64,000 bases of DNA from Andreesenia angusta. GTDB lineage: Bacteria > Bacillota > Clostridia > Tissierellales > Gottschalkiaceae. The stretch spans positions 124,001-188,000 of the forward strand of contig NZ_MKIE01000002.1 of the NCBI RefSeq assembly GCF_001855385.1, given 5' to 3'. A program made the translations under genes and the position numbers. The notes below the pieces were generated by a model. The model did not search any database and was not told where the DNA came from. It worked only from the letters and a program-made list of their open reading frames with translations. This document shows, piece by piece, positions 28,476-38,081 of the stretch (positions are counted from its first letter, which is position 1; each line of letters begins with the position of its first letter).

Positions 28476-30683
28476 TTGGTTCAAAGAAAAAAGACAAGAA
28501 AGAGCAACGCACCAAAGAGAGGGGGTGCAAAAGACAAGACAAGACAAGAGATATACATAGGAGCTGGGATACTTTTCATAGTCATAATGATAATAAGCCT
28601 CCATACAGATTCAGCCGGGATAATAGGGGAGATGTTAAAAGCGGCAACGCTTTCGCTTTTCGGGATAGGGGGTTATGTGTTTCCATACTTCCTGATAACG
28701 ATAGCGCTTTTCTATTTTCTGAAAAAAGACGAGTTCAAGAAGAACTGCATAGCGCTTTCGGTTATCTACGTGTCAGTGCTTGGAATAATGGATATAATGC
28801 TTTTTCAGTACAGAGGCGATATGAGAGGACTTGTAGAGGTAGTTAAATCCGCTTCAGAGATAGGTAGGACCGGATTTGGAGGAGGAGTGGCGGGAGCTGT
28901 AGTGTCTTTCATAGGCAGAAAGCTTCTAGGCCCAACAGGCACAGTCTTCTTGCAGCTGTTTATGATAGCTGGAGCAGTGCTTGTAGTGAGCAATAGGAAC
29001 TTAAGCAGCGTCATAAGGAGCTTCTTTCTCTTTGTAAGAGGTGTATATGCAAGGTCTAGACATGTTATAAAAGATTTAAGTGAAAGCCCGAAGTCGCCTT
29101 CAAGTAAAGCCGGAGCGACTGCGAAGGTGAAGAGGCCAGCACCTGAGATCACAGAAAGAGAGCTCAGGATACTAGACCACAACAAGGCTGAGAAGATGGA
29201 AAGAAGCGAAGCTTCAAAGGTCGAAGAATCAAGGCCTGAGCCTGAAAAAGAAAAGCTTGAAATAGATACAGTTGCAGGCGGAGAGAGAGCACCGTACAAG
29301 TATCCCCACTTAGGCTTCTTGAGCGAGAAAGAGGAGCAAAAAAACGACGAGAAGTCGGTTGTGAGAGAGAATGCAGAAAAGCTGGTGGAGACGCTTTCCA
29401 ACTTCGGAATAGAGGCCAGAGTAGACCAGGTCAGCATAGGGCCATCCATAACGAAGTACGAGCTTCAGATAGCAGCAGGGGTGAAAGTCAGCAGGATACT
29501 CAGCCTTTCAAACGACTTGGCCTTGAGCCTTGCATCTTCAGACATAAGGATAGAGGCCCCTATACCGGGTAAGTCAGCCATAGGGATAGAAGTTCCAAAC
29601 AAGTACAAGACCGGGGTGAAGCTTAGGGAAATACTCTCCTCTAAGGAGTTTCTGGATTCAGACAGCGCCGTGCCTATAGCGCTTGGAAAGAGCGTAGAAG
29701 GTGAGTCTATAGTTGCGAGCATAGAGAAGATGCCCCACCTGCTAATAGCAGGAGCCACAGGTTCGGGCAAAAGCGTTTGCATAAACACCATAATAACGAG
29801 TATACTATATAAATCAAGTCCCGAAGAGGTGAGGCTCATACTTGTCGACCCTAAGGTCGTAGAGCTCAGCATATACAACGGGATACCGCATCTGCTTATA
29901 CCTGTTGTGACAGACGCCAAGAAGGCATCTGGAGCCCTAAACTGGGCAGTTCAGGAGATGAACAGGAGGTACGAGCTTTTCGCAGAGAACAGTGTCAGGG
30001 ATATCACAGGGTACAACAAGAAGCTGACTGATAAAAAGCTGCCCAAGATAGTTATGATAATAGACGAGCTAGCAGACCTTATGATGGTCTCTTCTTCAGA
30101 TGTGGAAGACCTCATATGCAGGATAGCCCAGATGGCGAGGGCGGCTGGAATACACCTTATACTCGCTACACAGAGGCCGTCTGTAGATGTAATAACAGGG
30201 ACTATAAAGGCCAATATACCATCCAGGATTTCGTTTGCAGTGTCTTCACAGACTGATTCCAGGACTATACTGGACATGGGCGGAGCAGAGAAGCTGCTGG
30301 GAAGAGGAGACATGCTCTACTACCCTGTAGGGGCTTCAAAGCCGCTCAGGGTGCAAGGAGCCTTTATAGACGACGAAGAGGTGGAACGCATAGTCGGATT
30401 TGTAAAGTCCAGCTCGGAACTCGAGTACGAGGAAAAGCTGATGGAAGAGGTGGACAGAGAGATAGATATGAGCGGAGACTGCGACGAACTGCTCCCGAAG
30501 GCCATAGAGATAGTGGTTGCGGACGGGCAGGCTTCTATATCCCTCTTGCAGAGAAGGCTCAAGATAGGATATGCAAGGGCTGCCAGGATAGTGGACCAGA
30601 TGGAGGAACGTGGTATAATAGGTGGATACGAGGGAAGCAAGCCTAGAAAAGTGCTTGTAGAGCCGGAAGAACTAGAGGACTAA
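28476..30683 (+). CDS. ftsK: DNA translocase FtsK/SpoIIIE
   Basis: About 735 residues. Four membrane helices lie in the first ~170 residues, then a linker, then the RecA-like motor (AGATGSGKSVCINTIITS Walker A near 430; VMIIDELADLMM Walker B) and a C-terminal gamma winged helix (GQASISLLQRRLKIGYARAARI) that reads polar DNA sequences. It pumps chromosome ends across the septum in division or sporulation. TTG 28476 follows GAGGTG by six bases; an in-frame GTG overlaps the SD. TATAAT at 28439-28444 is a likely -10. Confidence 0.96.
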   Translation: MVQRKKTRKSNAPKRGGAKDKTRQEIYIGAGILFIVIMIISLHTDSAGIIGEMLKAATLSLFGIGGYVFPYFLITIALFYFLKKDEFKKNCIALSVIYVSVLGIMDIMLFQYRGDMRGLVEVVKSASEIGRTGFGGGVAGAVVSFIGRKLLGPTGTVFLQLFMIAGAVLVVSNRNLSSVIRSFFLFVRGVYARSRHVIKDLSESPKSPSSKAGATAKVKRPAPEITERELRILDHNKAEKMERSEASKVEESRPEPEKEKLEIDTVAGGERAPYKYPHLGFLSEKEEQKNDEKSVVRENAEKLVETLSNFGIEARVDQVSIGPSITKYELQIAAGVKVSRILSLSNDLALSLASSDIRIEAPIPGKSAIGIEVPNKYKTGVKLREILSSKEFLDSDSAVPIALGKSVEGESIVASIEKMPHLLIAGATGSGKSVCINTIITSILYKSSPEEVRLILVDPKVVELSIYNGIPHLLIPVVTDAKKASGALNWAVQEMNRRYELFAENSVRDITGYNKKLTDKKLPKIVMIIDELADLMMVSSSDVEDLICRIAQMARAAGIHLILATQRPSVDVITGTIKANIPSRISFAVSSQTDSRTILDMGGAEKLLGRGDMLYYPVGASKPLRVQGAFIDDEEVERIVGFVKSSSELEYEEKLMEEVDREIDMSGDCDELLPKAIEIVVADGQASISLLQRRLKIGYARAARIVDQMEERGIIGGYEGSKPRKVLVEPEELED

Positions 30684-30710
30684 TTAAATAAAGCTGAAAG
30701 GAAGAAGAAT

Positions 30711-32048
30711 ATGACGTATAAAATTTCAATGGTTTCACTTGGATGTTCCAAGAACCTCATAGATTCAGAACAGATGATAGGAGTGCTTAAAGGCAAAGAC
30801 TACGAAGTCACGGAAGATCACAGCGAGGCGGACATAATAGTTGTGAACACATGCGGATTTATAGACAAGGCCAAAGAGGAGTCTATAGACACTATACTAG
30901 AGGCGGCAGAGCAGAAAGTGCATGGAAAATGCAAATGCCTTATAGTGGCGGGTTGCTTAAGTGAGAGGTATAGGGAAGAGCTTTTGGACGAGATTCCGGA
31001 GGTGGATGGAGTATTAGGCACTGGCAATATAGTTGAGATAGCTGAGATAGTGGAGAAGTCGCTTGCAGGAGAGAGGGTCTCCAAGTTCGGTGACGTGGAT
31101 GCAGACTACTTTGAAGACTCTAAGAGGGTCATAAGCACGCCGTCACACTCTGCATATATCAAGATATCGGAAGGCTGCGACAATCTCTGCACCTACTGTA
31201 TAATTCCGAAGTTAAGGGGAAAGTACAGAAGCAGAAAAATAGAGTCAATACTCGATGAGGCGAGAGAGCTTGCAGAGTCTGGCACAAAAGAGCTGATACT
31301 CATAGCCCAGGACACAAGCAAGTATGGGATGGACCTCTACGGCGAGTACAGGCTTCCAGAGCTCTTGGACGAGCTTCAGAAGCTAGAGGGGATAGAGTGG
31401 ATAAGGATACTCTATATATACCCAGAGACTTTCACAGATGAGCTTGTAGACGCCATAGCCAGAAACAGCAAAGTTGCAAAGTATGTGGACATACCTATAC
31501 AGCATATAAACGACAGAGTGCTGAAGTTGATGAACAGAAAGACAGACAAGAGTTCAATAACCGCTCTTGTGGAGAAGCTCCGCAGCAAAGTCGAGGGCAT
31601 AGTCATAAGGACTACGCTTATAGTGGGATTCCCAGGAGAGGGAGAGGACGAGTTTAGAGAGCTGAAAGACTACGTAGAGGAGATGAAGTTCGACAGACTG
31701 GGCGTATTCGCCTACTCTCAGGAAGAGGATACCCCAGCAGCCAAGATGAAAGACCAGGTAGACGAAGAAGTCAAAGAGCAGAGGCAGCTTGAAGTCATGA
31801 AAGTACAGAAGGACATATCCGAGGAAAAGAGCAGGTCCAATATAGGAAGGAAATTCAGAGTACTTGTAGAAGAGAAGGTAGAGGACGGAGTATACCTGGG
31901 CAGGACTTATATGGACAGTCCTGAAATAGACGGGCTTTTATACGTGCATTCAGATAGAGAACTTGAAATAGGAGAATTCCAAACAGTCATAGTAAAAGAC
32001 GCGCTAGAATACGATTTGATAGGAGATGTTGCAGATGAACTTAGCTAA
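30711..32048 (+). CDS. rimO: Ribosomal protein S12 methylthiotransferase RimO
   Basis: 445 residues. UPF0004 N-domain with SLGCSKNLIDSEQM and NTCGFIDKA (three Cys for one cluster), radical-SAM domain with SEGCDNLCTYCIIPKLRG (CxxxCxxC), and a C-terminal TRAM domain. It adds a methylthio group to an Asp of S12. AAGGAAG is the ribosome site. Its last codons overlap pgsA. Confidence 0.97.
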   Translation: MTYKISMVSLGCSKNLIDSEQMIGVLKGKDYEVTEDHSEADIIVVNTCGFIDKAKEESIDTILEAAEQKVHGKCKCLIVAGCLSERYREELLDEIPEVDGVLGTGNIVEIAEIVEKSLAGERVSKFGDVDADYFEDSKRVISTPSHSAYIKISEGCDNLCTYCIIPKLRGKYRSRKIESILDEARELAESGTKELILIAQDTSKYGMDLYGEYRLPELLDELQKLEGIEWIRILYIYPETFTDELVDAIARNSKVAKYVDIPIQHINDRVLKLMNRKTDKSSITALVEKLRSKVEGIVIRTTLIVGFPGEGEDEFRELKDYVEEMKFDRLGVFAYSQEEDTPAAKMKDQVDEEVKEQRQLEVMKVQKDISEEKSRSNIGRKFRVLVEEKVEDGVYLGRTYMDSPEIDGLLYVHSDRELEIGEFQTVIVKDALEYDLIGDVADELS

Positions 32049-32574
32049 CAAACTGACACTGCTCAGGATATTCCTGGTGCCTGTGTTCATGTTCTTTCTC
32101 TTGGTGCAAATGCCATATGGAGAGTACTTGTCGGTTGCGATATTTATACTGGCTGCTTTAACAGACAGTTTAGACGGGTATATAGCTAGAAACAGAAACC
32201 AGGTAACCAAGTTCGGGAAGTTTATGGACCCTCTAGCGGACAAGCTTCTGGTCACTGCGGCCCTTATCTCGCTTGTGGAGATGGGGAAGCTTTCAGCTTG
32301 GGTCACGTTTCTTATAGTCGCTAGAGAGTTTGCCATAACTGGACTAAGGGTGCTTGCGGCGTCCGAGAACATAACTATAGCGGCCAGCTGGTGGGGGAAG
32401 GTCAAGACCATAACCCAGATGATAGCCATAGTTGTACTGCTGCTCGACAACTTCCCGTTTAGCTACTTGGGGTTCCCGTTTGACAGCATAATGGTGGGAG
32501 CAGCAGTTGTATTTACTATAATTTCAGGCGCTGACTATCTTTATAAAAACAGATCTGTATTTATGAACATGTAG
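32035..32574 (+). CDS. pgsA: CDP-diacylglycerol-glycerol-3-phosphate 3-phosphatidyltransferase
   Basis: About 179 residues with several membrane helices and the CDP-alcohol phosphotransferase motif starting at DSLDGYIARNRNQVTKFGKF and ending MDPLADK. It makes phosphatidylglycerol phosphate from CDP-DAG produced by cdsA. ATG 32035 has GGAG nine bases upstream; ATG 32026 directly abuts it. The start lies inside rimO. Confidence 0.96.
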   Translation: MNLANKLTLLRIFLVPVFMFFLLVQMPYGEYLSVAIFILAALTDSLDGYIARNRNQVTKFGKFMDPLADKLLVTAALISLVEMGKLSAWVTFLIVAREFAITGLRVLAASENITIAASWWGKVKTITQMIAIVVLLLDNFPFSYLGFPFDSIMVGAAVVFTIISGADYLYKNRSVFMNM

Positions 32575-32594
32575 ATACTTTGGGGGGAATGGAA

Positions 32595-33830
32595 ATGAAA
32601 GCTGAAATAGTGAGCGTAGGGACTGAGCTGACATCGGGAGACAGTTTAAACACTAATTCCAAGTATATAGCGTCACTGCTCTTTGAGCTTGGGATAGACG
32701 TGAGTCTTCACATATCCGTAAAAGACGACGTAGAGCTCTTAAAATCTGTGGCGAGAGATTCCATAGGCAGGTCAGACGTCATAATATTTACAGGCGGGCT
32801 TGGTCCTACAGAGGACGACTTTACAAAAGAGGTTGTGGCAGACGTAGTCTCTAGAAAGCTTGTGCTGGACGAAAAGGTGCTCAGGGAGATAGAGGAGTAC
32901 TTCCAGAAAAGGGATATAGTTATGAGCGAAAACAACGTCAAACAGGCATACGTAGTAGAGGACAGCATAGCACTTAGAAACCGTGTAGGCACAGCTCCTG
33001 GATACATGTTCAAGCACAGCGGAAAAATAGTCGTACTGCTTCCAGGACCTCCTTCAGAGATGAAGTCCATGTTTGAGCTAGAGGTCATGCCTATACTCAA
33101 GATGGAGAACAGCTCCGAGATATATACAAGAGTCATAAAATGCATAGGCATAGGGGAATCCCAGCTAGAGCAGAGCATAAAACATGTCATAGACGAGTCG
33201 GAAGACGTCTATATAGCGACATATGCAAAGGTTGGGGAAGTCAAGATAAAGCTTATCTCAGGAAAGCAGAAAGCGCTGGAGAGAGCTTTTAAAAAGGTAG
33301 TTAAATTAGCCGAGCAGAATATATTCGCACTTTCCGACATAAGCATAGAGGAAGCCATATCGGACAATTTGAAGTCGAGCAAGCTGAAGATAGGATTCTG
33401 CGAATCCTGCACAGGAGGACTTGTGACAAGCAAGCTGACAGAGCTAGACGGGGCCTCAGAGATACTGGATAGAAGCGTCATAACCTACAGCAACAAATCC
33501 AAGATGGCAGAGGCCGATGTGAAATACAGCACAATAGAGAAGCACGGAGCTGTAAGCGAGGAAGTGGCGCTTGAGATGGCGGAGGGGCTTTTCAGAAAGT
33601 CTGACATAGATATAGCCGTATCTATAACTGGAATAGCAGGGCCTGGCGGCGGAAGCGAGGAAAAGCCTGTAGGGCTTGTGTATATAGCCATATGCACAAA
33701 GAACCATAAAAAGGCCAAGCGAAATATATTTGCAGGAGATAGGAAGTCTATACAGAGAAGAGCCGCGAAAGAGGCATACAACATGATAAGGGAGTACCTC
33801 ATAGAGAGAGATATGTTCAAGGTGTTCTAA
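32595..33830 (+). CDS. cinA: CinA family protein with C-terminal nicotinamide-nucleotide amidase domain
   Basis: About 411 residues. The N-terminal MoaB-like domain has EIVSVGTELTSGDSLNTNSK and FTGGLGPTEDD; the C-terminal PncC-like domain has GFCESCTGGLVTSKLTEL and VSITGIAGPGGGSEEKPVG. Together they hydrolyse ADP-ribose or NMN in pyridine nucleotide recycling; the gene is competence-linked in some species. ATG 32595 is seven bases after a GGGGGG SD. It immediately precedes recA, as is common. Confidence 0.95.
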   Translation: MKAEIVSVGTELTSGDSLNTNSKYIASLLFELGIDVSLHISVKDDVELLKSVARDSIGRSDVIIFTGGLGPTEDDFTKEVVADVVSRKLVLDEKVLREIEEYFQKRDIVMSENNVKQAYVVEDSIALRNRVGTAPGYMFKHSGKIVVLLPGPPSEMKSMFELEVMPILKMENSSEIYTRVIKCIGIGESQLEQSIKHVIDESEDVYIATYAKVGEVKIKLISGKQKALERAFKKVVKLAEQNIFALSDISIEEAISDNLKSSKLKIGFCESCTGGLVTSKLTELDGASEILDRSVITYSNKSKMAEADVKYSTIEKHGAVSEEVALEMAEGLFRKSDIDIAVSITGIAGPGGGSEEKPVGLVYIAICTKNHKKAKRNIFAGDRKSIQRRAAKEAYNMIREYLIERDMFKVF

Positions 33831-33837
33831 CTTGCGG

Positions 33838-33866
33838 TTGACTGAAGCTGTAATTTGAGATATAAT
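33838..33866 (+). promoter_or_regulatory. recA promoter
   Basis: TTGACT (33838-33843), 17 bases, TATAAT (33861-33866): a near-consensus sigma-A promoter. Transcription should begin near 33873, inside the LexA box. Confidence 0.9.
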
Positions 33867-33873
33867 CATTATA

Positions 33874-33885
33874 GAACAGATGTTC
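33874..33885 (+). promoter_or_regulatory. LexA operator (SOS box) of recA
   Basis: GAAC-AGAT-GTTC matches the Gram-positive LexA core GAAC-N4-GTTC exactly and covers the expected transcription start. recA should therefore be repressed by LexA and induced by DNA damage. The ATG at 33880 lies within this site, so it is not the recA start. Confidence 0.85.
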
Positions 33886-33933
33886 GATATAACAAAAAAC
33901 ACAAAAGGTGGTGAACCCTTAACAGGGAACATT

Positions 33934-35010
33934 ATGATAGAGAAGAAAAAAGCGTTGGACATGGCACTTTCACAGATAGAGAAGCAGTTTGGTAAAGGTT
34001 CGATAATGAAGCTAGGAGAGGACTCAAAGCTGAACATAGAAGCTGTCTCCACAGGCTGCCTTGATCTGGATATAGCACTTGGAATAGGAGGTCTTCCAAA
34101 GGGAAGAATAATAGAGGTTTACGGACCTGAGTCTTCAGGAAAGACTACTGTTGCGCTTCATTCCATAGCAGAAGTACAGAAGCTCGGCGGGATAGCGGCC
34201 TTTATAGATGCTGAGCATGCGCTCGACCCTGCCTACGCCAGAAAGCTTGGAGTTGACACGGAAAACCTGATAGTCTCGCAGCCGGACACTGGAGAACAGG
34301 GCCTTGAAATAGCAGAGGCGCTTGTACGAAGCGGAGCTGTGGACATAATAGTTGTAGACTCGGTTGCGGCGCTTGTGCCTAAGGCCGAGATAGAGGGGGA
34401 TATGGGAGACAGCCATATGGGCCTTCAGGCAAGGCTTATGTCACAAGCTCTTAGAAAGCTGGCAGGAGCTATAAAGAAATCCAATACTATAGCTATCTTT
34501 ATAAACCAGCTTAGAGAGAAGATAGGGGTTATGTTCGGAAATCCTGAGACCACAACTGGAGGTAGGGCGCTTAAGTTCTACGCGTCTGTAAGGCTTGACG
34601 TGCGAAGGATTGAGACTCTAAAGCAAGGCGACGAGATGATAGGTAACAGGACAAGGGTGAAAGTCGTAAAAAACAAGGTGGCACCGCCTTTCAAGCAGGC
34701 AGAGTTCGACATAATGTACGGCGAGGGCATCTCTAAGTACGGAAGCCTTGTAGACGTTGGAGTTAACGACGGCATAGTGGACAAGGCTGGATCTTGGTTC
34801 AGCTACGGAGATATAAGGCTTGGACAGGGTAGAGAGAATGCCAAGGAATTCTTGAGAGAGAACCCAGAAGTGGCAGAAGAAATAGAGCGCAGAATCAGAG
34901 AAAAACACGGGCTTATGGGCAATATAGGTTACGGAGAAGTCAAAAATGAAAAGAAGCCTTCAGAAGAGAAGAAAAGCCAAGATGGCTCAGAGGAAAAAAA
35001 AGGAGACTAG
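33934..35010 (+). CDS. recA: Recombinase RecA
   Basis: About 358 residues from ATG 33934 (AGGGA six bases upstream), giving the usual opening [34 protein letters not shown] is Walker [20 protein letters not shown] is Walker B with loop L1; [12 protein letters not shown] precedes the L2 loop. The tail is Lys/Glu rich. RecA drives strand exchange and LexA self-cleavage. The stop codon forms part of its terminator. Confidence 0.98.
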   Translation: MIEKKKALDMALSQIEKQFGKGSIMKLGEDSKLNIEAVSTGCLDLDIALGIGGLPKGRIIEVYGPESSGKTTVALHSIAEVQKLGGIAAFIDAEHALDPAYARKLGVDTENLIVSQPDTGEQGLEIAEALVRSGAVDIIVVDSVAALVPKAEIEGDMGDSHMGLQARLMSQALRKLAGAIKKSNTIAIFINQLREKIGVMFGNPETTTGGRALKFYASVRLDVRRIETLKQGDEMIGNRTRVKVVKNKVAPPFKQAEFDIMYGEGISKYGSLVDVGVNDGIVDKAGSWFSYGDIRLGQGRENAKEFLRENPEVAEEIERRIREKHGLMGNIGYGEVKNEKKPSEEKKSQDGSEEKKGD

Positions 35011-35027
35011 CAGACGCTAGTCTTTTT
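35004..35027 (+). terminator. recA terminator
   Basis: AGACTAGC pairs with GCTAGTCT across a four-base loop, followed by TTTTCTG. The left arm includes the recA stop codon. Confidence 0.85.
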
Positions 35028-35035
35028 CTGTTAGC

Positions 35036-35064
35036 TTGACATTCAAATTGAAAAGTAATAGAAT
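35036..35064 (+). promoter_or_regulatory. rny promoter
   Basis: TTGACA (35036-35041), 17 bases, TAGAAT (35059-35064). The predicted 5' leader is about 65 bases and contains a short open frame MTNMKLEN (35097-35123) ending 12 bases before, and in frame with, the putative rny start. Confidence 0.8.
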
Positions 35065-35135
35065 TATTTTAGGTAAGTAGAATTATAACAAGGCAAATGA
35101 CAAATATGAAACTTGAAAACTAAATAGGGAGGTGC

Positions 35136-36683
35136 ATTGTCATATCTACAGGAATAACTATAATCATAGCAATAGCTGGAGCAGGAGTAGGAGCTATCAT
35201 AGGATATATAGTCAGAAAGACCATAGGCGAAGGTAAAATAGGAAGCGCTGAAGAGGTTGCGGCTAAATTGATAGATGATTCCAAGAAAGAAGCGGAGACG
35301 CTTAAAAAAGAGTCGCTGCTGGAGGCTAAAGAGGAGATCCACAAGCTAAGAGCAGAGGTTGACAAGGAGAACAAAGAGAGAAGATCAGAGATCCAGAAAC
35401 TGGAGAGAAGGCTTCAAAACAAAGAAGAGAGCATCGACAAGAAGGGCGAGGCCATAGAAAAGAAAGATGAATATCTCTCAAGGAGAATTAAAGAACTAGA
35501 GACAAAAGAGGAAGCTGTAAGCGAAGCCCTAGAGGCTAGAAAGCTGGAGCTTGAGAAAGTCTCTGGACTTACTTCCGAAGAGGCCAAGAACATACTCTTA
35601 GACGAGGTCAAGAGGGACATAGCTCAGGAGACTGCGCTTATGATCAAAGAGAAGGAGTCTCAGGCTAAAGAGGAAGCTGACAAGAAGGCCAGAGAGATAA
35701 TAACCTATGCGATACAGAAATGCGCTGCAGACCATGTGGCGGAGACAACTGTATCGGTTGTATCACTTCCTAATGACGAGATGAAGGGAAGGATAATAGG
35801 TAGGGAAGGTAGAAATATAAGGACACTTGAGACACTAACAGGGATAGACCTTATAATAGACGACACTCCGGAAGCTGTAATACTATCAGGATTCGACCCT
35901 ATAAGAAGAGAAGTGGCTAGAATAGCACTTGAGAAGCTGATTGTAGACGGCAGAATACACCCTGCAAGGATAGAGGAGATGGTGGAGAAAGCCAAGAAAG
36001 AAGTGGAAAACTACATCAGAGAGCAGGGAGAGCAGGCCGCATTCGAAACCGGAATACATGGCCTTCACTCAGAGATAATAAGGCTGCTAGGAAGACTGAC
36101 CTACAGGACAAGTTATGGACAGAATATCCTAAAGCACTCTATAGAGGTATCGCATCTTGCTGGACTTATGGCGGCAGAACTTGGGGCAGACGTGAGGATA
36201 GCCAAGAGAGCAGGTCTTCTTCATGACCTAGGAAAAGCTGTAGACCACGAGATGGAAGGTCCGCACGTAGACATCGGTGTGGACTTGGCGAAGAGGTACA
36301 GGGAGTCTAAAGAGGTAATACACGGCATAGAGGCGCATCACGGAGATGTGGAACCTCAAACTGTAGAGGCCGTGCTGGTGCAGGCTGCGGATGCCATATC
36401 AGCTGCAAGACCTGGAGCTAGAAGAGAGACGCTAGAGGCCTATATAAAGAGGCTTGAAAAGCTAGAGGAGATAGCGAACTCATTTGAGGGAGTGGAAAAG
36501 TCGTTTGCTATACAGGCAGGAAGAGAAGTCAGGATAATGGTTAAACCTGAAATTGTAAACGACAGCCAGACTGTAGCCACAGCCAGGGAAATCGTGAAGC
36601 GTATAGAAAACGAACTTGAGTACCCAGGGCAGATAAAAGTGAATCTCATAAGAGAGACAAGGGCAGTGGAGTACGCAAAGTAG
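35136..36683 (+). CDS. rny: Ribonuclease Y (non-canonical start)
   Basis: The frame encodes an N-terminal membrane helix ([20 protein letters not shown]), a long coiled coil to about residue 190, a KH domain ([17 protein letters not shown] near 212) and an HD domain ([12 protein letters not shown] near 360). This is a complete RNase Y of about 515 residues, the endonuclease that starts mRNA decay at the membrane. No ATG, GTG or TTG precedes the membrane helix in frame: GGGAGG (35127-35132) is followed by ATT 35136 (spacing 3) and ATA 35142 (spacing 9). The first normal start, TTG 35268, would delete the anchor. Either AUU/AUA is used or a base is missing from the sequence. Confidence 0.9.
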   Translation: MVISTGITIIIAIAGAGVGAIIGYIVRKTIGEGKIGSAEEVAAKLIDDSKKEAETLKKESLLEAKEEIHKLRAEVDKENKERRSEIQKLERRLQNKEESIDKKGEAIEKKDEYLSRRIKELETKEEAVSEALEARKLELEKVSGLTSEEAKNILLDEVKRDIAQETALMIKEKESQAKEEADKKAREIITYAIQKCAADHVAETTVSVVSLPNDEMKGRIIGREGRNIRTLETLTGIDLIIDDTPEAVILSGFDPIRREVARIALEKLIVDGRIHPARIEEMVEKAKKEVENYIREQGEQAAFETGIHGLHSEIIRLLGRLTYRTSYGQNILKHSIEVSHLAGLMAAELGADVRIAKRAGLLHDLGKAVDHEMEGPHVDIGVDLAKRYRESKEVIHGIEAHHGDVEPQTVEAVLVQAADAISAARPGARRETLEAYIKRLEKLEEIANSFEGVEKSFAIQAGREVRIMVKPEIVNDSQTVATAREIVKRIENELEYPGQIKVNLIRETRAVEYAK

Positions 36684-36701
36684 GCGTGAAATTGAAAGCA
36701 A

Positions 36702-36731
36702 AGAGAAGACAGAAGTCTTCTCTTTTTTTAT
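36702..36731 (+). terminator. rny terminator
   Basis: AGAGAAGAC pairs perfectly with GTCTTCTCT across AGAA, followed by seven T. Confidence 0.92.
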
Positions 36732-36746
36732 TTGTATTTAAGAGTG

Positions 36747-36790
36747 TGTTTTAAATAAAAAAAGGGTATAAAGCTCCTAAGAAGGGTATA
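36747..36790 (+). promoter_or_regulatory. Candidate alternative-sigma promoters of spoVS
   Basis: Two GGGTATA -10-like elements lie at 36764-36770 and 36785-36791, 21 bases apart. TGTTT at 36747 is 12 bases before the first; GTATAA is 12 bases before the second. They resemble the sigma-B type GTTTAA-(12-15)-GGGTAT. No sigma-A or clear sigma-H site is visible, although spoVS is sigma-H dependent in B. subtilis. Confidence 0.35.
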
Positions 36791-36832
36791 TAACAATTAA
36801 TCGAAACAACAAATGTTAAAGGAGGACTTACA

Positions 36833-37093
36833 ATGGACGTTTTAAAAGTATCGGCAAAATCCAATCCAAATTCTGTAGCAGGAGCGCTAGCAGGTGTACT
36901 TAGAGAGAAAGGGGCAGCGGAAATACAGGCTGTAGGTGCTGGAGCGCTGAACCAGGCTGTAAAGGCGGTTGCCATAGCCAGAGGTTTTGTAGCCCCAAGT
37001 GGAGTTGACCTTATATGCATACCGGCTTTTACGGATATAGAGATAGACGGAGAGGAAAGGACAGCTATAAAGCTTATAGTTGAGCCTAGATAA
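36833..37093 (+). CDS. spoVS: Stage V sporulation protein S
   Basis: 86 residues, the normal length and highly conserved: LKVSAKSNPNSVAGALAGVL, GAGALNQAVKAVAIARGFVA, SGVDLICIPAFTDIEIDGEE. SpoVS has an Alba-like fold and is needed for spore coat and engulfment-stage progress in Bacillus. AAAGGAGG precedes the ATG. It indicates a spore-forming lineage, and it follows rny as in many Clostridia. Confidence 0.97.
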   Translation: MDVLKVSAKSNPNSVAGALAGVLREKGAAEIQAVGAGALNQAVKAVAIARGFVAPSGVDLICIPAFTDIEIDGEERTAIKLIVEPR

Positions 37094-37112
37094 GTAGAGA
37101 GATACAGCTTTT

Positions 37113-37147
37113 ACCTGCCAGCACGGCAGGTTTTTTATTTTTTTGTA
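37113..37147 (+). terminator. spoVS terminator
   Basis: ACCTGCC pairs with GGCAGGT across AGCAC, followed by TTTTTATTTTTTT. Confidence 0.92.
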
Positions 37148-37232
37148 TAAAAAATGAACTTACTTGCATTTTAATTAGAATAGTCTATTTAAGATGCACT
37201 CATTTGTGATAAAATATAGTTGGGTGATTTAT

Positions 37233-38081
37233 ATGTATAAAGCAGATTTGCACATCCATACGACTAGCTCCGACGGACTATTGAGTCCTTCAGAGGTTGT
37301 GGACTGGGCAGTTAGAAAAGGGATAAATGCAGTTGCCGTAACCGACCACGACACGGTGGACGGGATAGAGGAGGCTCTAAGAGCTGGAGAAGAAGCTGGA
37401 ATAGAAGTCATACCTGGAATAGAGCTCAGCTGCACCTACAGAGGCGAGGAGATACACGTGCTGGGGTATTTTATAGACTGGGAAAATGGGCCTCTCGTAG
37501 AGAAGCTAAAAGAGCTTAAAGAGGCCAGAGACAGCAGGGGTCATAAGATGGTGGAGAAGCTCATAGAGTACGGCTTGGACATCACAGTGGAAGCAGTGAT
37601 GGAGAAAGTCGGGGAAGGATCTTTCGGGAGACCCCATATAGCCAGGACCATGGTGGACAGAGGCATAGTGGGGTCAGTTGAAGATGCATTCAACTTCTAC
37701 CTTGTAAAGGGAAAGCCGGGCTATGTGGAGAGGTACAAGCTCACAGTTGAAGAGGGCATATCGCTTATAAAGAGCGCCAATGGAGTGGCAGTTATGGCCC
37801 ATCCGGGAATAGTCTCGAAAAAAGGCTACCCCAAAGAGATACTCAGATACGGCTTCGACGGAATAGAGGTTGTCCACTCCTCACACAGCGAGGATACAGT
37901 CGATGAATACGAAAAGCTGGCTCTGAAGATGAAGCTTATAGCTACGGGAGGCTCTGACTGCCATGGAGTGATGAAAGGCGGGATTCCAATGATTGGAGAC
38001 TATACCGCTAGCATTGAAGCTGTAGAGAGGCTGAAAGAGGCCAGAGCAAAAAGAGAAATGGAGGCGAATGCGAATGGCTAA
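37233..38081 (+). CDS. PHP-domain phosphoesterase (RNase AM/YciV type)
   Basis: About 282 residues. KADLHIHTTSSDG and AVTDHDTVDG give the metal ligands; later HVLGYF, VAVMAHPG and GGSDCHG complete the PHP active site. Relatives remove phosphate from 3',5'-bisphosphate nucleosides (pAp) or trim RNA 5' ends. ATG 37233 sits behind GGGTGAT; an upstream ATG lacks a ribosome site. It overlaps the PadR-like gene by eight bases. Confidence 0.88.
   Translation: MYKADLHIHTTSSDGLLSPSEVVDWAVRKGINAVAVTDHDTVDGIEEALRAGEEAGIEVIPGIELSCTYRGEEIHVLGYFIDWENGPLVEKLKELKEARDSRGHKMVEKLIEYGLDITVEAVMEKVGEGSFGRPHIARTMVDRGIVGSVEDAFNFYLVKGKPGYVERYKLTVEEGISLIKSANGVAVMAHPGIVSKKGYPKEILRYGFDGIEVVHSSHSEDTVDEYEKLALKMKLIATGGSDCHGVMKGGIPMIGDYTASIEAVERLKEARAKREMEANANG

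Noticed and set aside
33880..33933. ATG 33880 as recA start
   Set aside because: The codon lies within the LexA operator next to the transcription start and has no ribosome site; ATG 33934 gives the normal RecA N-terminus.
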